Shown: positions 18,591 to 27,139, numbered from the stretch's first letter. The stretch is DNA of 64,000 bases from Bacillus sp. USDA818B3_A (GCF_009928415.1 NZ_JAABNN010000008.1:91714-155713); one strand, 5' to 3'. Notes: generated from the sequence alone by a model not told the origin. Numbers and translations: made by a program.

Positions 18591-18723
18591 CTGTTGATTT
18601 CCGCTCCAGGCGCTCGCTTTCCGCGGGCGTGCCGGGGAGCCTCCTCGACGCTGAAAGCGTCTGCGGGGTCTCCCCAGCCCCGTACTCCCGCAGGAGTCGA
18701 GCGCCTTCCGCTCCAATCAACAG
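18591..18723. repeat. GC-rich dispersed palindromic repeat, full copy
   Basis: 133 bp, far richer in G+C than its surroundings. The ends are CTGTTGATT and AATCAACAG. Inside them GGCGCTCG and CGAGCGCC are inverted, while TTCCGCTCCA occurs twice in the same orientation. Several nested hairpins (for example ACGCT-GAA-AGCGT) are visible. TTGGCT / AGCCAA inverted just outside may extend the element. A degenerate copy lies at 36599-36690. It looks like a non-coding mobile repeat (MITE-like) known widely in Bacillaceae genomes. The reading frames across it are not genes. Confidence 0.85.
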
Positions 18724-18762
18724 TGTTAAAAAACAAAATGTCGTTTAACGGAGCCAAACTTT

Positions 18763-18794
18763 AAAAAAGGCAATTGACATTGAAGTCAACTGCC
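18763..18794 (-). terminator. Rho-independent terminator after cstA
   Basis: Minus strand: GGCAGTTGAC, 6-nt loop, GTCAATTGCC (one G-U pair), then TTTTTT. Confidence 0.9.
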
Positions 18795-18800
18795 CAGATT

Positions 18801-20594
18801 CTATGCCACCTTTGAACCAAATTGGAAACGTGGGGAATTCCACAGGGTGGTCCATTTTTTAATGGCTGTGACAAGGATAATAATCCCAAGTATTAACATG
18901 ACAATCGATAAAATGCCATTTAATACATTGTAACCGGCTGCTGCTGGATTTAAGTAAACGTTTTTGACCATCCAATAGCCTGCGTAGTTAACCGTTGCAA
19001 ACAAATAGACAAGCGGCACTAAACAAGTGAACATGTACCAGCGTTTGTCAGCAATTTTTAGAATTACCGTTGCCCCAATGATTAGTCCGATCGATGCCAT
19101 TAATTGATTGGAAACACCGAACAATGCCCAGACGGAACCGATATCTCCAGAGTAGAGCAGATATCCCCAAATAAAGCAGGCTAACGCACTTGCAAAAATC
19201 GAGCCTGGAATCCAGTCGGTTTTTTTCAAAGGTTTATAGAACTCCCCAAAGAAATCTTGAATTAAATAACGTGCTACACGTGTACCAGAATCAATCGCTG
19301 TTAAAATAAAGACTGCCTCAAACATAATGACAAACTGGAAAAAGTAGGATGACAATTTAGCGAACCAAGGAATGGCAGTAAAAATATAGGTCATTCCAAC
19401 CGCTAATGTTACAGCACCGCCTGTCCGTCCTTCTAAGTCAATTCCAATTTCCTGCGCAAGCTTTGGTAATTGATCCACATGCATTCCTAATGTTTTATAT
19501 ACTTCCGGGGTAGAGTTAATCGCAAAATAATCGGCCGGCTGAAGTGCAGTTGCTGCAATTAACGCCATAATTCCGACGACACACTCTACTAACATGGCAC
19601 CAAAGCCGACCACCTTAATATCAGACCAGCGATCGAGCATTTTCGGGGTTGTCCCTGAACCAACAAAGGCATGGAAGCCAGATATAGCACCACAAGCTAT
19701 CGTAATCGAGATAAACGGCCAAACCGGGCCGGCAATAACAGGTCCCCCGCCTTGTGTAAACTTAGTGAACGCAGGCATTTGAATGGTAGGATTAATAATA
19801 AAAACTCCGATAATAAGTGCAATAAATACGCCAATTTTCATAAAACTGCTTAAATAATCCCGTGGAGCGAGCAATAGCCATACCGGTAATGCGGCGGCAA
19901 AGAACGCATAAATTGGCAGAATAATCGCTAATGTTTTTGTATCTAAAGTCAGCCAATCTCCTAGAACAGTATCTTGAATTATCGGACCAACAAAAACACC
20001 AACCATGACAAGAATAAATCCGACGGTAGTGGTTAATTTTAAATTGCCAGTTTTCTTATAAAAAATCCCCACTCCCATTGCAATCGGAATCGTGATTCCT
20101 ACAGAAAACGTACCCCATGGATTGTTCTCCAGCGCATGAAGTACGACCATTGAAAGACCTGCCATTGTAATAGTAATGATAAATAGCATGGCAAGCCCCG
20201 TACAAAAACCAGCAACAGGACCTAACTCTTCTTTTGCTACCTCCGATAACGATTTCCCCTTCTTGCGCATAGAGGCATAAAGCACGACAGCATCATGGAC
20301 AGCACCTCCGATAACCGCACCAATTAACAGCCAAAGCAAACTAGGCAGATAACCAAATTGTGCAGCCAAGATCGGTCCAACAAGCGGGCCTGCAGCTGCG
20401 ATCGCTGCAAAGTGGTGGCCGAAAGTGACCCATTTATTCGTTGGCACATAGTCTTTCCCGTCATTTAACTCGTGTGCCGGCGTCGGCTTGGAGTCATCTA
20501 ACTTTAACACCTTTGCCGCCATGAATGTACCGTATAAACGGTAGGCAATCATTAATATGCATATTGAGCCAATGACAACTGAAACCGCATTCAT
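18801..20594 (-). CDS. cstA: CstA-family carbon starvation transporter
   Basis: Large membrane protein (597 aa, at least 15 hydrophobic segments) of the CstA family. It shows GHHFAAIAAAGPLVGPILAA and the family's long central block around GFHAFVGSGTTPKML. Characterised members take up pyruvate or peptides during carbon limitation. The neighbouring LytS/LytT-type two-component genes point to pyruvate, by analogy with BtsSR-BtsT of E. coli. A perfect cre site sits in its promoter, so CcpA should repress it when sugar is plentiful. Its own terminator follows. Confidence 0.93.
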   Translation of the reverse strand: MNAVSVVIGSICILMIAYRLYGTFMAAKVLKLDDSKPTPAHELNDGKDYVPTNKWVTFGHHFAAIAAAGPLVGPILAAQFGYLPSLLWLLIGAVIGGAVHDAVVLYASMRKKGKSLSEVAKEELGPVAGFCTGLAMLFIITITMAGLSMVVLHALENNPWGTFSVGITIPIAMGVGIFYKKTGNLKLTTTVGFILVMVGVFVGPIIQDTVLGDWLTLDTKTLAIILPIYAFFAAALPVWLLLAPRDYLSSFMKIGVFIALIIGVFIINPTIQMPAFTKFTQGGGPVIAGPVWPFISITIACGAISGFHAFVGSGTTPKMLDRWSDIKVVGFGAMLVECVVGIMALIAATALQPADYFAINSTPEVYKTLGMHVDQLPKLAQEIGIDLEGRTGGAVTLAVGMTYIFTAIPWFAKLSSYFFQFVIMFEAVFILTAIDSGTRVARYLIQDFFGEFYKPLKKTDWIPGSIFASALACFIWGYLLYSGDIGSVWALFGVSNQLMASIGLIIGATVILKIADKRWYMFTCLVPLVYLFATVNYAGYWMVKNVYLNPAAAGYNVLNGILSIVMLILGIIILVTAIKKWTTLWNSPRFQFGSKVA

Positions 20595-20635
20595 ATTTCT
20601 CCATCCTCCCTAAACTAGTAACTTATCTTAAGTCT

Positions 20636-20655
20636 ATTATATGAAAACGATAACA
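20636..20655 (-). promoter_or_regulatory. cstA promoter -10 with perfect cre site
   Basis: TGAAAACGATAACA at 20642-20655 matches the CcpA consensus TGWAANCGNTNWCA at every fixed position. On the minus strand it directly abuts TATAAT (20641-20636), 42 nt before the cstA ATG. A site between -35 and -10 would block polymerase, so catabolite repression is predicted. No strong -35 is seen. Confidence 0.75.
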
Positions 20656-20714
20656 TGAGCTTTTCAGGATAAGTTGCTGTAATTTAGGGGTGAAAAGCCG
20701 GAACTTTCTATTGA

Positions 20715-20752
20715 AATACAAAATACAGCTGTTAGAAACCTAGCAGCTGTTT
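20715..20752 (-). terminator. Hairpin after the LytT-like regulator
   Basis: Minus strand: ACAGCTG ... CAGCTGT with an extra imperfect inner stem, followed by ATTTTGTATTT. The U-tract is interrupted, so this may be a leaky terminator that lets some transcripts continue into cstA. Confidence 0.6.
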
Positions 20753-21478
20753 CAATTCCTTTGTATAGGTTCTGCTAACAGGAACCTTTTCTCCGGACTT
20801 CATAATTAAATTGTAAGTAGAATTAAACCATGGTTCAATTTCTACAATGGCATCGATATTAACTAAATACGCACGATGAACTCGAATGATAGGCGCGTTT
20901 TGCAGTTTTCGTTCAAATGTTACCAAAGGTTCATGAACAAGCAGTTTTTGTTTTTCCGTAGCAACCACCGTTTTTCCGTCCTGCGTTCCCGCATAGAGGA
21001 TGTCATTTGGATTGATTAACACGATTTTTTCATCCATCGAAACAGCCAGTTTTTCCAAACGTTCGGTTTGAAAAGAATGCCTCCTTGAAGAAAGTGTGAT
21101 ACTCTGCTCGCTTTTGCCTGCGAGTTTAAAAAGCTTATCAATTGTTTGCTGAATCCTTTTTTCATCAATTGGTTTTAAAAGATAATCAACCGCATTGAGT
21201 TCAAAAGCTTTAAGTGCATATTCATCAAATGCCGTTGCAAACACAATTAAAGGCGGATAGTCTAACTGATTTAATTTAGCCGCTATTTCAATGCCGCTTT
21301 CATCTGCCAGCTGGATATCTAAAAAAATCACATCAATATCGAGAGTTTGCAATTTTGCCAAGGCTATTTCAACACCGTCTGCTTCTCCGGCAATTTCCAC
21401 CTGCTTACTTCGTTTAAGCAGATAAGACAGCTCATCTCTTGCAAGTGGTTCATCATCCACGATAAATGCTTTTAACAC
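20732..21478 (-). CDS. lytT: LytTR-family response regulator (LytT/BtsR-like)
   Basis: 248 aa. The receiver domain carries VDDEP at residues 7-11, the phosphoacceptor Asp in VIFLDIQLADESG (about residue 56) and Lys in YLLKPIDEKRI. The C-terminal LytTR DNA-binding domain includes PIIRVHRAYLVNIDAI and VPVSRTYTKELK. Start is a GTG at 21478 with a G-rich SD. It overlaps the kinase gene by 26 nt. Likely target: cstA, the next gene downstream, with which it forms a sensing-uptake unit. The symbol follows B. subtilis; the E. coli analogue is BtsR. Confidence 0.9.
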   Translation of the reverse strand: MLKAFIVDDEPLARDELSYLLKRSKQVEIAGEADGVEIALAKLQTLDIDVIFLDIQLADESGIEIAAKLNQLDYPPLIVFATAFDEYALKAFELNAVDYLLKPIDEKRIQQTIDKLFKLAGKSEQSITLSSRRHSFQTERLEKLAVSMDEKIVLINPNDILYAGTQDGKTVVATEKQKLLVHEPLVTFERKLQNAPIIRVHRAYLVNIDAIVEIEPWFNSTYNLIMKSGEKVPVSRTYTKELKQLLGF

Positions 21479-23231
21479 TTTCTTCCCCCCACTTCTGCCC
21501 GGTTAACGGCAATTTAATCACAACTCTTGTCCCTTTATCTAGAATACTATCAATCTGAAAAGATGCATGAGGCCCATAAATTTGTTCTATCCTCTTTTTA
21601 ATATTCCATAAAGCCGTGCCTGTCCCGTCCGTGGAGTCAACTGTTTGATTTCCAAGCACCTCAAGCATTGCTGGTGAAATCCCTTTGCCATTATCCTCTG
21701 TAACCAAGACCATTCCCTCTTCCTCTAGGAACGCACGTACTTGGACGGTTCCGGCTTTTGCTTTTGAAAAAGCATAACGAATCGCGTTTTCAACGAGGGG
21801 CTGCAGGGTAAACGGTGGAACCAGTACCCCTTCCAGTGAGGCATCAATATCAAATTCCACTTCATAACGCCCCGGGAATCTTGCTTGTTCAATGGACAGA
21901 TAGGCTTCTACATGTCCGAGTTCTTTCTCAAGCGGAATTAACCTTTGACGAGCTCCCTGCAGGTTGCTCCGAAAGAAGACACTTAACTGTAGTAAAAGCT
22001 TTCTCGCTTGGTCTGCATCATGACGGATTAGGCTTGAAATTGTATTAATGGCATTAAATAAAAAATGTGGATGTACTTGAGCTTGTAATGCTTTGATTTC
22101 CGCATCTTTTAACAAACGGCTTTGCTGTTCCAGCTCGGCCATTTCCAATTGGACAGAGAATAATTTCCCTAAGCCTTCTGCAAGCTCACGCTCGACCCGG
22201 TCCAGTTTGCTGAAATTCGTAAAATAAAGCTTTAGTGTACCTGCTGTCTTATCATAAACCTTAAGAGGCAAAACAATGGCTGCCTCTAAGGGGCAGTGTG
22301 GATTAAAGCATTGAATTTCCTTAGGTGTTTTTGCGATACTTATTTTTCCGTGTTCTAACACCTTTTTTGTTAATTCAGTCGCCATTGTTCCAGACGGAAG
22401 ATGATGGTCCGCGGCGGCACCAACATGGGCTAACACTTGCTCCTGATTTGTAATTGCTATGGCATCTGCCCCGGTACATTTCAGGATAATCTCCGCTGCT
22501 TTGGTACAAGAATCTGGATTTAAGCCCTGCCTGAAAAATGGCAGTGTCTGATTAGCAATATATAATGCTTTATGTGTCTCTAATGCCCTTGTCCGTTCCT
22601 GTTCTTTAAATATATCCTGGATGATAAGTAAAAATATAAGTGTCCCAAAACCATTTATGGCAACCATAGGAAAGGCAATAAGTTTTACAAGATTTAGGGC
22701 TTCATCAAAAGGATTAGCTATTAAAAGAATGATCCCCATCTGGAGACATTCCATTAAGATCCCCATGATAACGGCTTTTGAAGTCGATCGGCTTTCCTTA
22801 ATTTTAAAACGCTTACTTAAAAAACCCGTAACAACTCCGGCAAAAATGGTGGAAACAGCACACGCAACTGCCGTAAATCCCCCGAGCGATAATCGGTGTA
22901 ATCCGGCGATCAGGCCTACTCCTATTCCAATCATGGGTCCTCCAAGCAAACCGCCGATAACGACACCCATAATCCTTGTATTTGCAATAGCACCAGCGGT
23001 ATCAACATCTGTCAGCCAATTCTGTGATGTAATCATTCCATGGCCAATTTCTACACCGGTATAATTGCTGATCACTCCAAAAGCACCAAAAATAGCCATG
23101 ATCGTTACCTTAGCTGCTATACCACGTTCATTATGTAATACCTGCCTGAATGATTTCATCCTTGATAATATAAATGCAACAATGATGAGAATACCGACTC
23201 GTTCAAGCATAAGAGGCAATAACGCAAACAT
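21453..23231 (-). CDS. lytS: LytS/BtsS-like sensor histidine kinase
   Basis: 592 aa. An N-terminal 5TMR-LYT membrane module (about residues 1-210) is followed by a GAF-like region and a His_kinase domain with phospho-His in QAQVHPHFLFNAINTI (about residue 385). The ATP-binding N, G1 and G2 motifs appear as LVENAIRYAF, DNGKGIS and GTALWNIKKRI. BtsS of this family senses extracellular pyruvate, and B. subtilis LytS also responds to pyruvate. The context with cstA supports the same here. ATG 23231 has AGGGGATG upstream. Confidence 0.92.
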   Translation of the reverse strand: MFALLPLMLERVGILIIVAFILSRMKSFRQVLHNERGIAAKVTIMAIFGAFGVISNYTGVEIGHGMITSQNWLTDVDTAGAIANTRIMGVVIGGLLGGPMIGIGVGLIAGLHRLSLGGFTAVACAVSTIFAGVVTGFLSKRFKIKESRSTSKAVIMGILMECLQMGIILLIANPFDEALNLVKLIAFPMVAINGFGTLIFLLIIQDIFKEQERTRALETHKALYIANQTLPFFRQGLNPDSCTKAAEIILKCTGADAIAITNQEQVLAHVGAAADHHLPSGTMATELTKKVLEHGKISIAKTPKEIQCFNPHCPLEAAIVLPLKVYDKTAGTLKLYFTNFSKLDRVERELAEGLGKLFSVQLEMAELEQQSRLLKDAEIKALQAQVHPHFLFNAINTISSLIRHDADQARKLLLQLSVFFRSNLQGARQRLIPLEKELGHVEAYLSIEQARFPGRYEVEFDIDASLEGVLVPPFTLQPLVENAIRYAFSKAKAGTVQVRAFLEEEGMVLVTEDNGKGISPAMLEVLGNQTVDSTDGTGTALWNIKKRIEQIYGPHASFQIDSILDKGTRVVIKLPLTGQKWGEESVKSIYRG

Positions 23232-23333
23232 AACATCCCCTACTCTCTTTGCGAAAAAAACCGAACTATAAGAATACTATACCAAAAAAATAGAAAATCG
23301 ATAAATCAACATACTAGAGTAATATTTTTTCAT

Positions 23334-23365
23334 AAAAAAACCACAGGGGAGTGAACCCTGTGGTG
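23334..23365 (-). terminator. Rho-independent terminator after yttB
   Basis: Minus strand: CCACAGGG, 7-nt loop, CCCTGTGG, then TTTTTTT. It separates the MFS gene from the downstream LytS/LytT-type genes. Confidence 0.92.
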
Positions 23366-23370
23366 GTAAT

Positions 23371-24555
23371 TCATATCGTTTCAACTGTAACATTCTCTCT
23401 TAATTTCAAACGGCGGTCATAGACTAATGTTGTACCGATTGCCGTAATAAATAAACAGATTAACACGGTAAATAAGGCAGACATATTGTAGTGGTCAACC
23501 AGGATGCCGCCAAGGACTGGACCAATCATCCTGCCGCCTGTAGCCGTACTGTTGACGATCCCTTGATAAAAACCTTCACGGCCTTTTGGAGCCAGGGCGA
23601 AAGCAACGGTAGGAATCGCTGGCCATACGAACATCTCACCTACCGTCAGGATAATCATGGCAACTAAAAAGCCTGTAAAAACACTAGCTTTCCCTGCGGC
23701 GATAAAGGAAATAATGAAGATTCCAATCCCAATCAGGACTTGCACCTTTAATGATGAATTCAGCTGCTTTAGGATTCCATTCAAAAGCGGCTGTCCTAAG
23801 ACAATGAGGGCACCATTGACTGTCCATAGTAAACTATATTGTGTTAGTGTAATATGGATTTCCTGCGTATAGGAGGCAATTGTTGTCGTCCATTGGCTGT
23901 AGGCAACCCAGCAAAGCAGATAACCTAGGCATAGAATTAATAATGCCTGGAGATTCATTCTACTAACCATTTTCATCTCGATTTCCTTGTGTTCATGTTT
24001 AGCTGTTTGGACAGTAATTCCTTTATATCCGAAAACAGCAATTAATAAGAAGATCACATACATGAGGGTATTTGCCAAGAAAATAAGTTGAAAGGAATAA
24101 TCGGCAACCATTCCGCCAAGCGAGGCCCCGATGGCAACCCCGACATTTTGCGCAACATATAATGCATTAAAGGATTTACGGCCCCCTTCTTGCCATACGG
24201 AACCAGCCATAGCATACATGGATGGAAAAATGATTCCTGTTCCGAATCCTGTGATCGTTAAGAAAACCACATATTCCGGCCAACTATGCCAAATAGATAA
24301 TCCTATAAGGGCAAATAAGGAGATTACGATTCCAAGAAGTATAGATTTATAGCCGCCTATTTTATCAAACAAATGACCGCCATAAAGGTTTCCAATAACA
24401 TTTGCTCCTGAATTAAGCATGAGTACAATACCTGCGATAGATAAGGACTTACCTAAGGAATCGTGAATATAGATTGTATTTAAAGGCCATAAAAAAGAAG
24501 AGCCTATTACATTCACTGCCATCCCAATGATTAATAGCCATAAGGCACGTGGCAT
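23371..24555 (-). CDS. yttB: MFS transporter, YttB-like
   Basis: 394-residue major facilitator with about 12 hydrophobic segments. The N-terminus PRALWLLIIGMAVNVIGSS, the loop GGHLFDKIGG between TM2 and TM3 (an A-like motif) and the start matching B. subtilis YttB as I remember it support the name. Substrate unknown; drug or metabolite efflux is typical of the group. Position downstream of the leuS/ytwF block agrees with B. subtilis synteny. It is monocistronic. Confidence 0.85.
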   Translation of the reverse strand: MPRALWLLIIGMAVNVIGSSFLWPLNTIYIHDSLGKSLSIAGIVLMLNSGANVIGNLYGGHLFDKIGGYKSILLGIVISLFALIGLSIWHSWPEYVVFLTITGFGTGIIFPSMYAMAGSVWQEGGRKSFNALYVAQNVGVAIGASLGGMVADYSFQLIFLANTLMYVIFLLIAVFGYKGITVQTAKHEHKEIEMKMVSRMNLQALLILCLGYLLCWVAYSQWTTTIASYTQEIHITLTQYSLLWTVNGALIVLGQPLLNGILKQLNSSLKVQVLIGIGIFIISFIAAGKASVFTGFLVAMIILTVGEMFVWPAIPTVAFALAPKGREGFYQGIVNSTATGGRMIGPVLGGILVDHYNMSALFTVLICLFITAIGTTLVYDRRLKLRENVTVETI

Positions 24556-24727
24556 GAAAAACGCTCCTTTACCAAAACTTTTCGATTTTCAAGGTATCAT
24601 TGTATTCCTTTATTGGGTTATCTGCAATCTTTTTTGTTAGTATGTATTTAAGTTGAAAAATTCTGCTAAATTGGGGATAGGAGGGATGCATTCCTCCGTT
24701 CAGTTGCGATTGGTTGGTATTACCCTC

Positions 24728-24905
24728 CTCATCCCCGAACGCAACTGGATTTCTTCGCTTCGACAGATGAGAGACCTGCTCATCCCCTGAAGGCGAACGA
24801 AAGCCTCCGCTTCGACAGTTGAGAGACCTACTCATCCCCTGAAGACGAAATGATTTCCCCGCTTCGACAGATGAGAGACCTGCTCTCCCCTAAAGGGAAT
24901 CCAGT
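24728..24905. repeat. 52-bp tandem repeats, three units plus a partial
   Basis: Three units begin with CGCTTCGACAG at 24756, 24808 and 24860, exactly 52 bp apart, and share GAGAGACCT and CTCATCCCCTGAAG. A partial unit (CTCATCCCC...) precedes them. Unit 1 contains an inverted repeat GATGAG-AGACCTG-CTCATC and a second one AGGC/GCCT; units 2 and 3 carry decayed versions. An open frame that crosses the block on the minus strand repeats with the DNA and is not supported as a gene. No promoter or gene is seen in the rest of the 24556-24956 gap. Confidence 0.85.
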
Positions 24906-24916
24906 CTGTTAAATAA

Positions 24917-24946
24917 AAAGACCTCTCAACAATGTGAGAGGTCTTT
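24917..24946. terminator. Terminator of the 58-aa/DUF2524 pair, likely bidirectional
   Basis: Perfect 12-bp stem AAAGACCTCTCA / TGAGAGGTCTTT, 6-nt loop; on the minus strand followed by TTATTT. It lies 11 nt beyond the small-gene stop. Confidence 0.9.
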
Positions 24947-24956
24947 GCAAATGGTA

Positions 24957-25133
24957 TTAAGATGATTGTTCTTTTTCTTGATGCATTTTGGATTTCACTG
25001 GTTGTCCTTGTTTCTCATATTTCATTTTCGCTTCTTTTATTAAGTCGCGGTCCTGGCCGAGTTCAAGATCCTGATTATTAACCCCATTGCGGGTTTTTTG
25101 TTCCGGATTATTTTGCTTCGAACGTTTTTTCAA
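24957..25133 (-). CDS. Small hydrophilic conserved-looking protein, 58 aa
   Basis: Found by reading the gap. TTG at 25133 with GAGGAGGG 7 nt upstream opens a 58-codon frame, MKKRSKQNNPEQKTRNGVNN..., ending SKMHQEKEQSS at a TAA just before a strong terminator. It is highly charged (K, Q, E, N, R), without cysteine or hydrophobic segments. Such composition is common in small spore-associated proteins, but I do not recognise the family. It lies 15 nt after the DUF2524-like gene, probably in one transcript. Confidence 0.75.
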   Translation of the reverse strand: MKKRSKQNNPEQKTRNGVNNQDLELGQDRDLIKEAKMKYEKQGQPVKSKMHQEKEQSS

Positions 25134-25148
25134 AATCTTTCCCTCCTC

Positions 25149-25412
25149 TTAATGAGTCTCTATTATCATGGAATTCTGAAGCTGCTGAATTTGGAGTCTC
25201 ATTCGATGGAGCTGTTCCCGCTGCTGCGAGTTTGCACTATGGGCCATTTTAGAAATATCATTATAGGTTTCCTCAAGCTGCTGCAGTGCATTTGTATAAC
25301 CGTCGTCATTATACTGCTCTTGAAGGTTGCTTTCCTTGTATTGCTCCTCTGCAAAGCGGATTGTGTCCTCAACTTGCTGCATTAAATTATCCATTGAGTC
25401 GCGAGTAGCCAT
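25149..25412 (-). CDS. DUF2524-like coiled-coil small protein
   Basis: 87 aa. It is mostly amphipathic helix, rich in Q and E, with the conserved-looking stretch AHSANSQQREQLHRMRLQIQ that I associate with Pfam DUF2524. No catalytic residues are seen; a coiled coil is likely. ATG 25412 is preceded by GGGGGG. It diverges from ytqA and is followed by the 58-aa gene. Function unknown. Confidence 0.8.
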   Translation of the reverse strand: MATRDSMDNLMQQVEDTIRFAEEQYKESNLQEQYNDDGYTNALQQLEETYNDISKMAHSANSQQREQLHRMRLQIQQLQNSMIIETH

Positions 25413-25604
25413 CTAAGAACCCCCCTCATTGTTTGAAGCACACGCTTCATATCTTATTTTGTTCTCCAATCCTTTTCCTAAACACAAGAAGAGGTCGATA
25501 ATTATTACCAGCATGGCTAGTGACAATTGTAATTGGATATCAAATGACTTCATGTTAAAATTGTGGTTATGACTTCTTCAACATTAACAAAGGAGGTTTT
25601 CTGA

Positions 25605-26570
25605 ATGCTTCAGACAAAACCTTTTCCATATGCGACAGACGATAAACGGTACCATACATGGAATTATCACCTTAAAAACCATTTCGGCCATAAAGTATTT
25701 AAAGTGGCCTTAGATGGCGGCTTCGACTGCCCAAACCGAGACGGTACAGTGGCTCATGGCGGCTGTACATTTTGCAGTGCGGCGGGGTCAGGGGACTTTG
25801 CTGGTAACCGAGCAGAGTCATTGGAAACACAATTTAATGATATTAAACAAAAAATGCATACGAAATGGAAAGACGGCAAATATATGGCCTATTTTCAGGC
25901 ATTCACGAATACACATGCCCCTGTGGAAGTTCTTAGAGAAAAATTCGAAACCGTCCTAAAACAAGAAGGGGTTGTTGGTTTATCTATTGCTACCCGTCCC
26001 GATTGCCTGCCTGATGACGTAGTCGAATATTTAGCGGAGTTAAACAAACGAACATATCTATGGGTTGAACTTGGGCTGCAAACCGTTCATGAACGGACTG
26101 CCTTACTCATTAACCGTGCTCATGATTTTCAATGCTATGTCGATGGTGTTAACAAGTTACGTAAACACGGGATCCGTATCTGTTCCCACATCATCAATGG
26201 CCTGCCGCTTGAATCTTATGACATGATGATGGAAACAGCGCGTGAGGTAGCCAAATTAGATGTTCAAGGGATTAAAATCCATTTATTGCACTTATTAAAA
26301 GGCACCCCAATGGTAAAACAATATGAAAAAGGAATGCTTGAATTTCTTTCACAAGAGAACTATATAAATTTAGTATGCGACCAATTAGAAATTTTACCGC
26401 CAGAAATGATTATCCATCGCATTACAGGGGACGGACCAATCAATTTAATGGTGGGCCCAATGTGGAGCGTGAATAAATGGGAAGTGCTAAATTCGATTGA
26501 TGCCGAATTGAAGCGAAGAAACAGTTGGCAAGGGAAATTTTATGAGCAAAATGCGGGGAATTTATCATGA
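25605..26570 (+). CDS. ytqA: YtqA, radical SAM protein
   Basis: 321 aa, TIGR01212/YhcC-like radical SAM family. The [4Fe-4S] motif has the family's unusual spacing, DCPNRDGTVAHGGCTFCSAA (C-x12-C-x2-C), near residue 41. Downstream, GLSIATRPDCLPDDV and SHIINGLPLES are typical of the TIM barrel. Its substrate is not established here; homologues have been linked to tRNA modification. It overlaps ytqB by 4 nt (ATGA), so translation is coupled. Confidence 0.92.
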   Translation: MLQTKPFPYATDDKRYHTWNYHLKNHFGHKVFKVALDGGFDCPNRDGTVAHGGCTFCSAAGSGDFAGNRAESLETQFNDIKQKMHTKWKDGKYMAYFQAFTNTHAPVEVLREKFETVLKQEGVVGLSIATRPDCLPDDVVEYLAELNKRTYLWVELGLQTVHERTALLINRAHDFQCYVDGVNKLRKHGIRICSHIINGLPLESYDMMMETAREVAKLDVQGIKIHLLHLLKGTPMVKQYEKGMLEFLSQENYINLVCDQLEILPPEMIIHRITGDGPINLMVGPMWSVNKWEVLNSIDAELKRRNSWQGKFYEQNAGNLS

Positions 26571-27139
26571 AAATGGAACGAATTCTCCCCTTTGCAAAAA
26601 CCTTACTTAAAAATGCCATTAGCCCCGGAGATATTGTAGTTGATGCCACGTTAGGGAATGGACATGACACTTTATTTTTAGCAGATTTAGTTGGGGAAAC
26701 AGGAAAGGTTTATGGGTTCGATGTACAGCAAGAAGCCATTGAGGCAACTAAGAAACGATTAATCGAGAATCACCTGCTAGACCGAGTAACGATTTTCCAT
26801 GCCGGCCACGAACATGTTTCTGTCAAGATACCTGATGTGGAAAATGGGAAAATTACTGGGGCTATTTTTAATCTTGGCTATTTACCCGGCGGTGACAAAA
26901 GCATTGTCACTCATTCTGAGTCAACCATTGCTGCTATAGAACAGTTATTGGCGATCATGGCTCCCAAAGGAATAATCGTCCTTGTTATTTATCACGGTCA
27001 TGAACAAGGAGCAGTCGAACGAGATGACTTGCTAGAATACTGTCAAAAACTCGATCAAAAAAAAGCCCATGTTCTTAGATACCAATTTATTAACCAGCAA
27101 AATAACCCGCCATTCATCCTTGCCATTGAAAAAAGATAA
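26567..27139 (+). CDS. ytqB: YtqB, class I SAM-dependent methyltransferase
   Basis: 190-residue Rossmann methyltransferase of the YtqB/rRNA-methylase-like family. Motif I is DATLGNGHDTLFLA (about residues 25-38), the acidic loop is YGFDVQQEA, and the family segment FNLGYLPGGDKSIVTH contains an NLGYLPGG-type catalytic motif. Partnered with radical SAM YtqA through a 4-nt overlap: the pair may act on the same tRNA site. I infer this from coupling and family, not from direct evidence. Confidence 0.9.
   Translation: MKMERILPFAKTLLKNAISPGDIVVDATLGNGHDTLFLADLVGETGKVYGFDVQQEAIEATKKRLIENHLLDRVTIFHAGHEHVSVKIPDVENGKITGAIFNLGYLPGGDKSIVTHSESTIAAIEQLLAIMAPKGIIVLVIYHGHEQGAVERDDLLEYCQKLDQKKAHVLRYQFINQQNNPPFILAIEKR

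Noticed and set aside
18501..18716. 71-codon minus-strand frame across the GC-rich repeat
   Set aside because: It is formed by the dispersed repeat itself. Arg/Pro/Gly-rich frames of this type occur wherever such repeats lie.
22621..23064. 147-codon plus-strand frame inside lytS
   Set aside because: Antisense to the hydrophobic 5TMR region; no independent support.
24569..24835. 88-codon minus-strand frame over the repeat block
   Set aside because: Its sequence repeats with the DNA repeats, it lacks an SD and its composition is odd. It is a shadow of the tandem repeat.
24728..24905. CRISPR array
   Set aside because: Units are contiguous 52-bp direct repeats that vary along their whole length; there are no constant repeats with unique spacers and no cas genes.
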